This document shows positions 40,501 through 54,900 of a stretch of DNA of 64,000 nucleotides, in pieces. A program made the position numbers and the translations under genes. The notes beneath the pieces were generated by a model. The model ran no database searches. It saw only the letters and a program-made list of their open reading frames with translations, and had not been told where the DNA came from. This stretch comes from Gyrodactylus bullatarudis (Eukaryota; Platyhelminthes; Monogenea; Gyrodactylidea; Gyrodactylidae), in assembly GCA_012064415.1 (NCBI GenBank), contig SSNU01000135.1, positions 62,001 through 126,000 on the forward strand. Direction: 5' to 3'. How positions within the stretch are numbered: position 1 is the first letter of the stretch; every line of letters starts with the position of its first letter.

Positions 40501-41179
40501 TGATAATGTATTTTATCAACAGTTTTTCCTGATATGAGATATAAATTGATTGAAGAATATCACCTAAGCGGTTGTTCTTACATTGGCTTGAGTTAAAAAT
40601 TTGTTTTAGATTTTGATTGAAAAGACAAAAGACTAGATGTTTTGACATTCATTAGAAAAAGAAAGATTTTTATTGTAAAAGTTTATTTGCAAAAACTACT
40701 GTAAAATCTAAATATTACACTTATATGTTCGGGGAAAATCATTAAGCGCACTGAGGGATTTGACAACTTATTCTACTCACAAACTATTCACAAACTTCAA
40801 GTAATTGTATAAGAAAAATCATTGAAAATATTGGCCATCGCAATTGGAATTATTTTGGTAAGTATTCACAACTTTAGACCATAAACAATATTTTTCATCT
40901 CTTCAGTTGTTATTGCATTCAAAAATAAAATTGTTACACTGATTATGTGCTGGTTTAAAGGCCTTACTTTAATATCTTGGATCAGCGCTTTTACATGTAT
41001 TAATATATACACAAGTTTAAAGTGTAATGACAAAGTCTGATATCAAAGTAATAAGAATAAATATCTTTCTAATTCACTGAAGTCATTTTAGTTTCTAATC
41101 TTGAGAGCCAATTATCTAGCTTTTCTAATTAACTTATCTACTAAAAATTAGTAGAGGTAATGAAGACATAAAAGTAAGT
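40501..41179. other. Spacer downstream of histone H3
   Basis: AT-rich sequence between the retroelement relic and the histone stem-loop. No exon or other histone gene recognised. Confidence 0.35.
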
Positions 41180-41195
41180 GGCCCTGAAAAGGGCC
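41180..41195 (-). terminator. Histone mRNA 3' stem-loop
   Basis: On the minus strand the sequence GGCCCTTTTCAGGGCC forms the classic six-pair stem and four-base loop bound by SLBP, with ACTTA after it. It lies 40 nt after the H3 stop codon. It marks the H3 transcript as the replication-dependent, non-polyadenylated kind. Confidence 0.95.
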
Positions 41196-41235
41196 GGTTG
41201 ATCGTTCTCTATGGCTTGGGCCTCGAGACTTGTGT

Positions 41236-42170
<935 letters not shown>

Positions 42171-44637
42171 TTAGGTCTTCTTCCTGATCTGTTTCGTATT
42201 GTTTATATTCTTTTTGCGTGTCTTTTGATCGATCAGAGCCTGTGACAACTTTTTCAACACAACCCGAGACAGCACATCAGGTTCTTCAAAGACTCCATCT
42301 GAAAACAGAAAAATACATGTTGATCCATCGAATGGGGTGTCAACAAAGAGTTAGACTTCTCACCTTCATTGTAGCTATAGTCAAGAATGGGAACTTTCTT
42401 CTTCTCGTTGCCTTGCTTTAATCCTATTTGTCTGTAAAACTATTTGACAAAGAAAAATCTTTCTTTCGTGTGCCACGATAACTAGTAATTACTCTTTACT
42501 CACCTCTTTTGAATGTAACAGCTCTCTGTACTGAAATAATGAAAATATATGGTATGGTTTTATTTAATTGTTGTCAAATTAATTAATCTGATACATCAGA
42601 TCTAGCCATTCCAAAAGAGTTTATTTTTTTTTGTTAGAAAGTTTATGCTGTATCAAAATATAATTTAAAAAACAATTGAAGCAATCTATCAAGCATTATT
42701 CTGTTTCTGATATCTGATTGTGATGACTTGACTAATTTTAAATAGATCATGTTTCATATCAGATCTTAGAATGATTCCTCCAATTCTACGCTGTATTCCA
42801 ATCTTTTGTATTTCTCACAGACCAATATATTCTCCATCTCAAAAGAACTCATTTTCAACATAACAGAAGACATCTACCCCTTTATTTATTTTTTCTTGCT
42901 TTTTTCTGTTTTTATTCCAATCCAAGATTTTTTACAAAATGACCCCCTACTCCTAATTTATTACGAAAAATATGCTGTGTTATTGATTTTTAAAACCTAT
43001 TTCCAACGAAAAAAAAACTTTTTAACCAATAAACTTCATACCTCAGCTCTTGACAGTTCTTCCAAACGCTGATTCAAGTCCTCTCGGCTCAAATGGCCTT
43101 CCAATTCTCGAAGCTTCTTCTCAATAATCCCCAAAACTTCTAGTATCGTCTCTGGGCTATCCTCGTACCATTTTTGTTCGTTAATTATACTCTCATTAAC
43201 CTCTGGTATACGAACAGATGCCAAAACTTTGAACAAGCGTTCAATGCCCGCTTTGGCCTGAATGTAGATAGTCTTCTCTGTGGAGTAATCAGTCAAGACT
43301 TCCATGTGAGCCATTTCTAAATCAGTCAAATTCTTTGATGATTCATCAATCCTTACACCTAGTCTTTAAGAAGATCAACTTGTGAGGCTACTTGCAAATT
43401 TCTTTAAATAATCTATACAAACTCATTTATTTCCTGATTTCCATCAAACGTGGTCTGTTTCAGTTCCTCCTCAAGGTCTTGCTTGAGCTTTTTCATTTCT
43501 TCAATTTTCTCCTCCAACTGTGCGTTCGAATCTTTGAGGCGGTTGATTTTTTCAATTTGACTGGTAAACTTTTCAATGGAATCCTCGAGAGAAATAACAC
43601 CAAGAACTTCCTTTATTTTCATAAAATTATCTTCATATGATTTAAGTTGATGTAAATTTTCCTCAGATAGGGCCAACTCTTGGTCCTTTGTGTCGGTTGT
43701 GTCTTCCTATTTATAAAAAAGTATATTTTATGATGTTTACTGATGAGTAGAATTCTGAATCAGTAATAACTTACAAAATTTCTTTCGTGACGTGCATGAT
43801 TGGCCACATTATTCTCAGCCATTCTCTTTAGAGTGCTCAGCTCATACTCACGCTTTTTTCTCTGTTGCATTATCATTAGCTCGGTCTTTTTGAGCTCGTC
43901 TATTGAGTTGTCTCTTGCTGTTCTTGCATCCTGATAAACTGATCTAATTTCTTCAAGAAGTTTTTTCAGCTTTACCATTTCCTGTTCGAGGTTATCTAAA
44001 TTCTTGCTGTAAACCAGATTTTCCGCAATAAGTTTGTCCTTAATTTTCTGATAGGTCTTTTTCACATGCTCAGATTCTTGACATTTTATTTTAGTCTTTT
44101 CTAATTGATTCTCAAGATCTCTCAGGCGTTTGCCATCATCAGATATGCCCCGAAAGGTCAAATTAGCTTCTTCAAATTCTTTCATCTTTTCCTCATATAT
44201 TTCGATCAGTTCATTTAGCTTTTTCTCTTTGGATGCAGTTTCAAACCTCAGAAGATTTAGTTTTCGCATTGCGTCACAAGTTTTATTGTCCATTGATACA
44301 AGGACATTTTCAAACTCTTGATCATAATACCTTAATTTTTCATCCTTACGTGAATTGAAGCACTTTTCTATAATCTTGGAATCTGACTTTTGAATTATGT
44401 AAAAATAACTCTACTATATACCTGTTTACAAGAGGCTAACTCTTTTCTTAAGTTGTAATTCTTTCTTCTTAAAGTTAAAATTTTCCTTTTAGCATCAGAA
44501 ACAGTAGCAATCGCATTTTCATAGTAAGCCTTTTCATCCCCCTCTTCCTTATTACTCTATGACTTACCTAGTAAATTTAATTTTGATTTAGTCTCATCAA
44601 TTCTTTCATTTATTTCTTTCAAGTCTGGGTTTATCAT
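42171..44637 (-). CDS. ODAD3: Outer dynein arm docking complex coiled-coil protein (ODAD3/CCDC151-like)
   Basis: Long coiled-coil protein, probably a docking factor that anchors outer dynein arms to ciliary doublets. Nine exons close in frame: 44637-44568, 44543-44422, 44386-43775, 43706-43419, 43332-43042, 42873-42819, 42530-42504, 42423-42364 and 42298-42171; 550 residues against about 595 in human. Joining exons 1 and 2 over a 24-nt intron creates LNLLEGDEKAYYE, the ODAD3-type motif. ESEHVKKTYQKIKDKL and the ARTARDNSIDELKK block also fit, and EEPDVLSRVVLKKLSQ fits the C-terminus. The whole central part is heptad-rich. Exon 7 is a 27-nt microexon, and the three short C-terminal exons rest on phase and splice sites only. 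It implies a ciliated cell type. It starts 97 bp from EIF3F, head to head. ODAD1/CCDC63 is the alternative family. Confidence 0.7.
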
Positions 44638-44734
44638 TTTAAATTACCACTAAGAATTACTATGCAATGAAATTCAACAACTATACAGCTGGATTTGTTT
44701 AAATGATATAAATAATTCAAATAAATTTCACGAG
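44638..44734. promoter_or_regulatory. Shared 97-bp divergent promoter (ODAD3-like / EIF3F)
   Basis: The tightest head-to-head pair of the window, with 97 bp between start codons. A ciliary gene and a translation factor would share one regulatory segment. No motif recognised. Confidence 0.5.
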
Positions 44735-45677
44735 ATGGAGGACAGTCCGGTCAGTAAGGTGCATCCAGTTGTTCTATTCACTATTCTTAATTCCTACGAG
44801 AGGAGAGAAAATGAAAAGGATTTTGTCATTGGCACTCTTCTCGGCTATTACAATGCTGATCGTGTAGAAATTACTAATGCATATGTTGTGCCTCACAATT
44901 TTTCCGACGGCAAAATTTCAATCAACTCTGAGGCCAATATCCAAATATATAGATTAGAGAAAAAAGTAAATCAGTTTTATTGATTATTTATGCACCAATA
45001 GGTTAATGACTCAATTAAAATGGTCGGCTGGTTTAGTGTAGGTCATGACATTACCGACGCACTACTTTTAATTCAAAGAGAATACGAAAGCAAAATCAAG
45101 AATCCTTCATTCTTGTTCGTCAAGACAGATTTATCAGAGGATCAAAAGTTTGATTTCAAAGTTTATCAAATGAAAAAAATAGGTATTATGAATCGAACTC
45201 AGGGTAACGTTCTCCTTCCCATTGGAATGCATCTCGAGGGTTATTTTGCGGAAAAAACATCCATAGATATTATGGCCTCTAATGTTATGAAGAGTAAAAA
45301 GAATCGTAATCAAATAGTGAGTTAAATTTTCAAGATATAAATTTTTAAATATTTTCAAAAGAAATTTCGAAATTTTTTAAAAATATTTTCTCCAGCAAAA
45401 GGCACAAGGTGATTTTGATCATCTGATTGAGCTTACCGAAACCCTGGAGACAATGTTGGACAAAGTAAAAAAGTATGTTGATGATGTCGTAGAGGGAAAA
45501 ATAACCATGGATAATAAAATCGGAAAGAAAATTACCCGTCTCCTCTTCAATATACCCAAATTGGATCCAGTTCAAACAGAAAACCTCATTGATTCCAGCT
45601 ACAAGGATCTTATTATGATTTCTTACTTGACAAATCTTATAAAAAACCATGTCAAAATTCTCAATTTGTACAACTAA
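44735..45677 (+). CDS. EIF3F: Translation initiation factor 3 subunit F (MPN domain)
   Basis: Subunit of eIF3, the scaffold that holds the 43S preinitiation complex. Exons 44735-44965, 45002-45316 and 45396-45677; 275 residues. It lacks the Pro/Ala-rich N-terminal extension of the human protein. Family landmarks are KVHPVVLFTILNSYERRE, VIGTLLGYYNADRVEITN, VGWFSVGHDITD, the DNKIGKKITRLLFNIPKL block and DLIMISYLTNLIKN. The metal-binding JAMM histidines are not present, as is normal for this non-catalytic MPN protein. Introns are 36 nt (44966-45001) and 79 nt. AATAAA at 45773-45778 is a likely poly(A) signal. It converges on the lipase gene, 270 bp between stops. Confidence 0.92.
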
Positions 45678-45947
45678 AAAGATTAAACTGTAAGGAGGAT
45701 ACTGTCTCTTTATTAGTCGATGTTGTTTCGACGATTTTTGTATTCTTTGAATTGTTCTTCTCTGTCAGCTTTAATAAAATAGCTCTATCAACAAATTTGC
45801 ACACGGTCTTGTTCAATGTTTTATTTTTACAATTCTAACATAGTTTTTTGTCATATTTATAATTGTATTATTGATTTGAATAAAAATTATGATTCCTAAA
45901 AATGCATCTAGCAATGCTTTGCTCAAGCATAAAAAGGTGAGAGAAAT

Positions 45948-48900
45948 TCAGAGAGTATTAGAGTTGATTGAGTTCAATTCGTCAGTGTTGAGTATTCTGA
46001 CATAATCAAAACTTCGAATTGCTTCAGGATTCTTCTCGCCGCACGGTTCAAAGAAGCCTTTTGAGTAGGGGTTTATCCTATGGCCAATACGGTCCAAGGC
46101 ATAGTCGTAATTATTTGGGTTATGGTCGTTGAGAATTTTGGAATGAACAAGCATACATTTGAATTGTGAGGGATGCGACCAAACAGCAATTGGTGCCAGA
46201 TTACACGAGGCGCAAAAACATTTATTGGAAATGAAACTCTTTTTAGCAGGCTCGCGGTCTTTTGGCTGTTCGACTCTAATGGAATCGTTTTTACTGAACA
46301 TCTTCTTGATGGAATTACGATAACTAGTACTTTGTACATCAATCTGGATAGGTTCTTCATTATCATCGTTAAACTCTTCAAAATTGGAAGGACACTTGGT
46401 TTTGGTACAGTCACCAAAGCACATGTAACCACCACAGCAGCCGTATGAGAATCGTTTCTCCTTGTAATCTTCAAACTCCTCATAGTCCATTACGCCAAGG
46501 TCCGAGGCGTTTTCCCTAAAATCAAAAGATTATCAAAGGTTCATCTTCTACTCTATTGGTACTGTATGTTAATAAATAAAAATGAAAGCATTTATATTTA
46601 CTTATAAGTAGATGTGTTTGTGGCAATAGGGAAATTATACTCATTATAATTATTATTGTTACTAGTAGTCTCTGGTAGTTCCTCTTCTCCTTCTCTCTTT
46701 TCAAAGGGCTCAACTATGAATTCAATAATTTCATTGCTAGCCGTTTCCTTATTTAACTGGCATATATCAGGGATATCATTCAAGTTTTTCTTCCTAGATG
46801 TGGTAGATGTTAAATACAAAAATAGACAAGGGTAACTTTTAATTAATAACACAGTCTTACAAATCGGACTTTTTTTTTCTACTCAAAAATATTTTCCACT
46901 TTTGTAGAGAATTTTTCGCTGATTTCAGATATGTGATTCTTAAAAAATTCTAAAATAGGGTTTTCGAGTTATTCGGTAAAAACTGAAAACCCGACTTACA
47001 GTGCTTTGCCTTTCAATAGAGAAAAACATGAATGAGATAGAAAGATAGAGAAAACATCATCTTTTTCAGGAATAAATTCTTTACAAAAGATCAGAAGGAA
47101 AGTTTCCCTTAACTACTCTAGTTTCAGAGCTATTTAAAGTCAAAGTTGAAAATTTAACCATTTATTTCGAAAATCCTCAACTTCAACTCAATTTTATGCC
47201 TATTCAAGCACCTCGTAGGGAAAAAATCCACCTCAATTCGGATGCAAAAGACCTTGAAGTATCAAAAGCGAAAAATTTTTCGAAAATTATGCTTCTGAAA
47301 AATATTTTCATTGACAAATCCCTATTTTTTGAAACCTAAAAATCAGAACGAAGATGGCAGTCGTAGTAATTTATTTCATTGATGATTTTTTATTCAATGA
47401 TCATTGTTTTAGTTTCATCATGAACTCCACACGTTATTCCTGTCATGCTAATCGAGTTAACTTTTGCATTACATATGTGGACTATTTGCAACTCACAAAA
47501 AGCCTTGCTTCTCAGTGACGAACAATATTAAAGAAAAAACATTTTTGAATTTTGGATTATCTATTGATATAAGAGATTACACACCTAAAGAAAATGCTGT
47601 AATAGAATCCTTTTCGAATCTCATTGATGATTTCTTCGGCAGAAAGAAGAATCCAAATTATAAGAATCTTGTCAAAAAATTCTTGGAAAATTATAAAGAG
47701 CTGGGATTCAACATGACAGTAAAAGTGCATCACCTGTTATGCCATTTGAATACTTTTAAGGAAGGTCCTTTGTCTAAATACTCGGATGAACAAGGAGAAA
47801 GTTTTCATAAACTCCTTAAAAGATCTGAAGAGAGATATAAAGGGAAGATTGATCTGAACATGATTCTTTTTTATTGTTGGAAGATAAAATTCAATAAAAT
47901 ATTTATTTCATGAGCTTATTCTAACAAATTCTTTTTATTTATTGAGTAAAAATAAAATTTGTAGATTAATTAGATTGAATGAACTACTACGACTGCCATC
48001 TTCGTTCTGATTTTTAGGTTTCAAAAAATAGGGATTTGTCAATGAAAATATTTTTCAGAAGCATAATTTTCGAAAAATTTTTCGCTTTTGATACTTCAAG
48101 GTCTTTTGCATATAAATTTTCAACTTTGACTTTAAATAGCTCTGAAACTAGAGTAGTTAAGGGAAACTTTCCTTCTGATCTTTTGTAAAGAATTTATTCC
48201 TGAAAAAGATGATGTTTTCTCTATCTTTCTATCTCATTCGTGTTTTTCTCTATTGAAAGGCAAAGCACTGTAAGTCGGGTTTTCAGTTTTTACCGAATAA
48301 CTCGAAAACCCTATTTTAGAATTTTTTAAGAATCACATATCTGAAATCAGCGAAAAATTCTCTACAAAAGTGGAAAATATTTTTGAGTAGAATTTTTCCA
48401 TGTATGACTGTGTTATTCTTGTCCATTGTTTATTCAAGGGAGATTTGGATAATTTTTAACCATTTTCATGTCAATAAAATAATTCAAGAGATTCTTTCAA
48501 AAAACTGCGGCTATTCAATTCATTTTTTTCTAGGCATAAAACTTTCATGCTGATTCCGAATGAGTGCTCAGAATATTCCCATCTTACAAGGTTTTAGTAT
48601 AATTTGGGAAAATGTAAAGAAGCGAAATTTGTAAAAACATGCACATCGCAAAAGTTAAATTTTAAAAGGAAAAAATAAATTTGTACCATTCTCTCTAATA
48701 AGAAACTTGATATATAAAAATCAGAGTTATTAAGGTTGGAAAATTACACACTACAGTAATTCGATATTTTTCCCTATGTGTGTAAATGGCATGGAGAATT
48801 CTTTCTGTCACAGACTAAAAATAGCCCCAAGTGTATTATTATCAGATAAATTTTTGAATGATATACAATGTATACATATTCTTAGTTAGGTATGCAGAAA

Positions 48901-51900
48901 TAACATCAACAATTACATTGTAGATGAATAATAATTAGCAGTAGAGAATTTTTTCATTAAAACAATGTAAACTCGCTTGATTTGTGTAATGTAAGTTTCT
49001 GGATGTAGAGGAAGGAAAGCTGAAATCGTGGTCAGCTACGTTATCCTATTGCGAAAATTTTCCACTGATTTTCAGCTAGATTTTAGATGCAATAATCTAT
49101 AGATAACATTGGTTGTTGGTTTTTGATAATTTGAGAAAGGAATTACCAAGGTGTGAACAAAAAATTCAAGCGAAAAATGATTAGAATTTTATCTCAAAAG
49201 AAACATCAAGAAATGAAATGAAAAAGAATGTGTATAACTCATTGCTAACCAGAGTTTGAATATTTGGAACGTTTTATTGAAAACTTAATTTCTACAACAT
49301 GAGGTAATAAATGTTCAAGGAAGACAAAGTTTAATTCAACCCTTTCGGTGCCGATGGACATATATGTCCATTTTCAAATTTTTTTGAACCTTCATAACTC
49401 TACCAGTTCGATAGGTTTCTGGATCAATTAAAGTTTAAACTGAAGCCCTCAATGTGAACTTGCATTAGTAATATTTTTGGCCAAATAACTTGGTATCTTC
49501 AAAGCTAAATTTTGGTTTCTATAAAAATTGTGAAATAGTCTCGGCACCGAAAGGGTTGAAATCCACTTAAAACTTATAAAATTTACTCGAGAGCCAATCA
49601 AATCCTAGATTTTCTGCAATTTTTTATGATAAAGTTTGTTGAAATAATTAGATAAGGAGGATTATTCCAAAACAGAAAAGGATGCAGAATATGTAACAAA
49701 AGAGAAAGAAATTTTGATGAGACCTGTAATCTGATCACCTCTACTGTACTTTTCAAATTAATCATTTAAAACCTAGTAGTTCTTTAGAAGGGGGAGGCTA
49801 TTCGGCATAGTATGTCTATAAAAATATGGAAATTAAACTAAACGTGGTTATTAATGGTAACATCACAGGCATAAATCGATGGAAAAAGTTGAGAAGAAAT
49901 CTGAGTGGACATTCAAGGTTTCGAAAACAGTATTATGACTCTTATCTCTATAATAATGAGAACAATTTGCCAATAAAAGCCTACAGAGAACGATGTAGTC
50001 AAGCAGCAAGCGAACAAGGGCATAGAATATTAGTCCAGGGAAATTTTTTTCAAGGAACATTACTGAGAATACTCTGATGACGAATATACAACTTTTTGTA
50101 TTATCCGAAAAATACCATTTTTAGACCCTATTTTATTTCAAGAGATGACTTCAAGGTGATTACATTTTAGAAATTTCTTTCGTTGATCTCTATGGGTGGA
50201 TTTTTAAAAAAACGTTCATTATATTTTGTTGAAAATTTTCATTTTCTTTCAAAAACGAGTCTTATTTACATTGTCATAACTTGTCAATAAAATAATCGTA
50301 ACGGAATTAGTCATTTTAGCTTCTCTTTCAGAAAATTAGTTAATAAATTATTGTTAGTCTCTTTAGAAATTGAATTATACCTATGAGAAAGTTACCTGTC
50401 TCATATATGACCCACTATGGTTTAAAGGGTTATTTATAATCGATTAGTCAGTCATTATTAGAAAAACAAACCTTCTCATCCATTTGGCTGTCTCATGAAA
50501 CCTTCTGTCCACCTCGAGAATGTGAAGGACCAAGTAGCTAAATGTGGTCGGACGTAGAATATCATCTTGTGATATTTGTTGGGCATTATTATTATTGTTT
50601 AGAGATGACTCGGTCCTCTCTTCTTCTTCTTCATCATCTTCTGAATCGTTTCTCGGGAAGAAGCTTCTATTCAACAAAAGGTCATTGGTCATGTTAACCT
50701 TAGTAAAAGTATATTTGTCCTTCAGGTAATACATGAGACTTCTGGGTATTGCCTTGTCAACTAGGCGGAGTTTACTATTGTTCTTGTCAAATTTCAAAAC
50801 TATCAAAAATAAAATTTTCAATATTTCAAATTTTTACAAATCAATATTTTGCTTCATCTTTTTTTTTATCAACTTTTTACATCTAAATATAAGTGTCGGA
50901 TTTTATCAAAGTTCAAATTCCATTCATTATGAACGAAAAATAGGAGTACATTCAGTTGAGAAGATATTAAAGTGTCCAATATGTACTTATCATCGTGTTA
51001 ACTCTTGGTTTCAAGTCCCAGAAATTATTTTCCTGGCTTGCATTTAATCTTTTTTAATTCATATGGTCTATAGATAACTTGATTACTTGTATAGTGGTCG
51101 ACAAAAAAAAGTATCCAGTCTAAATTCTTATTAACTTATATATATGAACTCCTAATAAAAGAAACTATACATCATTCGATAGAGAAAAAAAAGTTCTATC
51201 CGTGTATGAACTCTGTTGTATTTTAAATTCATTCATAGACTTTAAAATTCCGTTTTACTAGTTTCCATTGAATTGAAAAACGACAAATCAAAAGTATCCA
51301 TTTTACAGCTAATATTCTGTCTGTTCAAAATAATTTATCAATAAGAAGATTATTTGCAATATTCTCTTTTAGCTCTTTTCAGATAAAAAACGAAAAAAAT
51401 TGCTGAAAAAATGTCAATTACTGGTCTTAAGTCGAAATACTCGAAGTTGAGTACAGAGAACAAAATTCTCGCTCTAAACTTGCTAAAGAACGGTATGAGC
51501 ATGCGACAAGCTGCCAAGAAAATTGGATGTACCCATCGCTCAATATGCTCATTACTCAATCCGAAATCCCCCCCAAAAAATAAGAAAAAACAAGGTCGGA
51601 AGATTTCAATATCTAATCTACAAGGGAAAAAAATAAAATTTCTTGCCACTAAGAAAAGATTTTCTGCCTTGCAAATAAAATCTGAGCTCAATTTGTCAGT
51701 TAGCACAAGGACAATACAGCGTTATCTGAAAAAAATTCCTGAAATCTTTTGGGGAAGACCTAGAAACATTCCTAACCTGAGTGAACAAGACAAGATAGCT
51801 AGAAAAGACTGGACATCAAAAAGAATAATTGAAAACCAGGAATGGTCAAAGATTATCTTCTCAGATGAGAAAAAATTCAATTTGGATGGTCCAGATGGTC

Positions 51901-54900
51901 TCACTTCTTGCTGGATAGATAAATCATTGCCTAAGCCGACACGTATCAAGCGTGGGTTCGGAGGTGGCAGTATCATGGTTTGGGCTTTTATTACATCGAA
52001 AAATACCGGCAACTTGGTTGTAATAGACGAAAAATTGAATTCAAATTCTTACCAAAAGTTACTTGAAGATCAACTTTTACCGTTTAAGAAGGAAATCGAA
52101 AAAGAGATGCTAGTTTTTCAACAAGATAATGCGCCTTGCCATCGATCTGCTTCGACTAAAAAGTGGTTTTCAGATAACAATATTGATTTATTATCTTTTT
52201 TTGTCGACCACTATAGTAGTATTTAAATCTTTTTGTGATTTTTGTTTATTCCAAGGGAATATTGGATTTTCTATCGAGTGAGTGGTAAAAAGGTATTTTA
52301 TGATAAGTGATAGATTTTCTTTCGAAAAAAAAAATTCGTATTAACCCTTTCGATACTATGGGTCATATATGACCTCAAATGTTCAGACTATTTTTTCATT
52401 GATTTTAAAACATCTTTCATGATTCTTTTGATGAGAGTATATCACAAACTATCCAAGTTTGCAAACAAGCTATACTTTTGCTAGCCAAGCATAAGAATGC
52501 CATTGATTTTTGAGCTTTTTCGAAAAGGAATAGGATTCCTAAATTCAGGATTTTTTAGCTAATTCAGAAAAAAGTAAATTTTTTATACATACAGATTCAT
52601 CAAAAGTCTCTTGAAAACGGGGTAAATTAACTTAAATCTCTAAAATATAAGTTTTTTGGCATTAACTGAGTGTTCATAACAATTAATTTCGAAGTGAAAT
52701 CCTCTCATTGGTGAAATTTCATTCTAAATTACTCCCCGGCAGTTATGAAATTTAATATGAATCAAACCCTGATGAGGAAGAAAACATTTTCATAAAATTT
52801 CCTCTTTGTAAAGGGTTTTTATCATCAGATTTCAAGTAATTTTGTGAGAGAATCAAGCTCAAACTTTCTTCGTTTAGCCATGGTATCGAAAGGATTATAA
52901 AATCGTGAGTTATATCAAGATTGAATCAAAAATATACTTACAATTGACTTGTCTGATCATTTTATTAGCTTTCAACGTGTCCTCATCAAAGTCAAGGCCA
53001 GGGTTGCAAATTTTCAATTTTGCCAAATCATCCAATTTTGAGTCCACCTTGTTTTTAGAGCCGCACATGACAGGACATAATTTACTCTCTAGCCGGGTGG
53101 TCAGAGCACTAGAGATGATTTTATGCTTTGACAATTTGCACGAGTTCAAAGCGTCTGTTAGTCTCCATTTAAGATCTTGTAGTGTATCAACACTCATCCG
53201 GGAGATTGTATCGAAGCCATAAACTATTGAGACGATAAATTTGGCAGCATACATGCCAAGTTCTTCGCTAGAAATACATTTTCATTAATACGTATTTAAA
53301 GTTTTATCTTAAGAAAATTAATAATGGTTATGGGAAATTTAGAACAAGATTCACAAGTAGGATACAGGAATGAAAAGTTAATTGCTTTTACTATACTGCA
53401 TGATTAAAATCGATAAAGAAAAAGATATGAAGCAATATATTGCTCAACTTGGATCATTATTCTATCATTTAAAAATGTTAATTCACCTCAAGAGGCCAAG
53501 GGGTGGTGCAAATGCATATCCACGGACTGTAGGATATTCTCTCTTCATCATTAGAGATAATATGGTAGTAATCCCAGCTCCAAGACTATGTCCAGTGACA
53601 ATTATTCCATACTGGTTATCTTCACGATGGCCAGCCCTCTTGAGAGCGTAGTCGATGATTTTTTTCTGCTTTAACAAAGCATACAAACGACGAGAGGAAT
53701 TGAGAATGCCCTTGTGAGCAAAGCAGTTTTTCAAATCGCCAACATCTGTTGGGAGTTCTCTTCGATGGAAATATTCTCCTTGAGCGATAGTATCAACAAC
53801 AGCATCTCGAACTGAGAGAGTTCCCCGAACCGATATTACGATTGACTTGATTTCTCGAACGATAACCACGAAAAATGGTGATATGAAAAGCTACAAAAAA
53901 AGAAATCATTTGGATAGCTCAAAAGTGTGAATGGTCTATGAATTTGGTCATCTAAACTCTTTAGCAGTTTGGTTTATTCTGAGAATTTAATAAGTATTTA
54001 ATCTTACATCATTGTCATGTTTCACGTAGACTATGTCGTCAATGGGTATTCTACAATAGTCGAGAAGAACGGCCAGGTTAATGTTATTATTGCGACAAAG
54101 ACAACAGGTAACTTCTGGATCAGCAAAATCATCTTCAAACAATTCCTGAGGTTTGTATAATCTTCTGGCCGATTCAAGTTTGGAGTTTTGCTTTCTTGAC
54201 CAAAAAGTAAACAGAATAAATAAAACTAGACAAGAATATTTACTCAAATGATAGGGGCTTTTTGCAAAAGGGAATCATTTTGAGTTCGACCAAGGAAAGT
54301 GGTATCTTTATGGGAAAATTTTCCAATTCAATACGAATTAAGATTGCAAAATATTGTCCGGATATAATCTGATAATTATCAGAAAAATGAGCAAATCTCG
54401 ATTTTATGACAATTAATGATTAGTTTAAGACGACCAAACAGTTTTATCATTTTGAGTTCAAATTTTACTGACATATGGTCTCATATTTAACCTTGAATTC
54501 TATTGGTTGAAATTCACGATAACAAAAAAGGAAGATATTTAAAATCTTTGAGTGTAAAAATAATCGATTGAAAAAATGTTAACCACAAAGGAGTTTTAAA
54601 CTGTAAATTGCGAATTTGTTAATTTTAGACAGTTTTTTTAGATTAACTCGCATTGAATAAATTTCTAAATTTTTATATCGAAGGAATAAATAAATTTAAA
54701 TAATCAAAATAAATTTAGGCAAAAACTCATCGAACAGCAAAGATGGTAAAATAATTTTGAACCAAGTAGTTTTTCAGGGAGCTTTTCGGCATAGATTGAC
54801 TATAACAATCACTATAATTTTTATAATCAAAATTTTTTAAAGAAATACTACACTTTTCTCTGTCCTTTCTTTTTCTACCAATATAAGCCAGAAGACAACA

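Noticed and set aside
45020..45358. Antisense open frames over EIF3F and similar shadows over RBBP4, importin alpha and the H3 gene
   Set aside because: They lie opposite or out of frame to strongly conserved genes and show no resemblance to any family.
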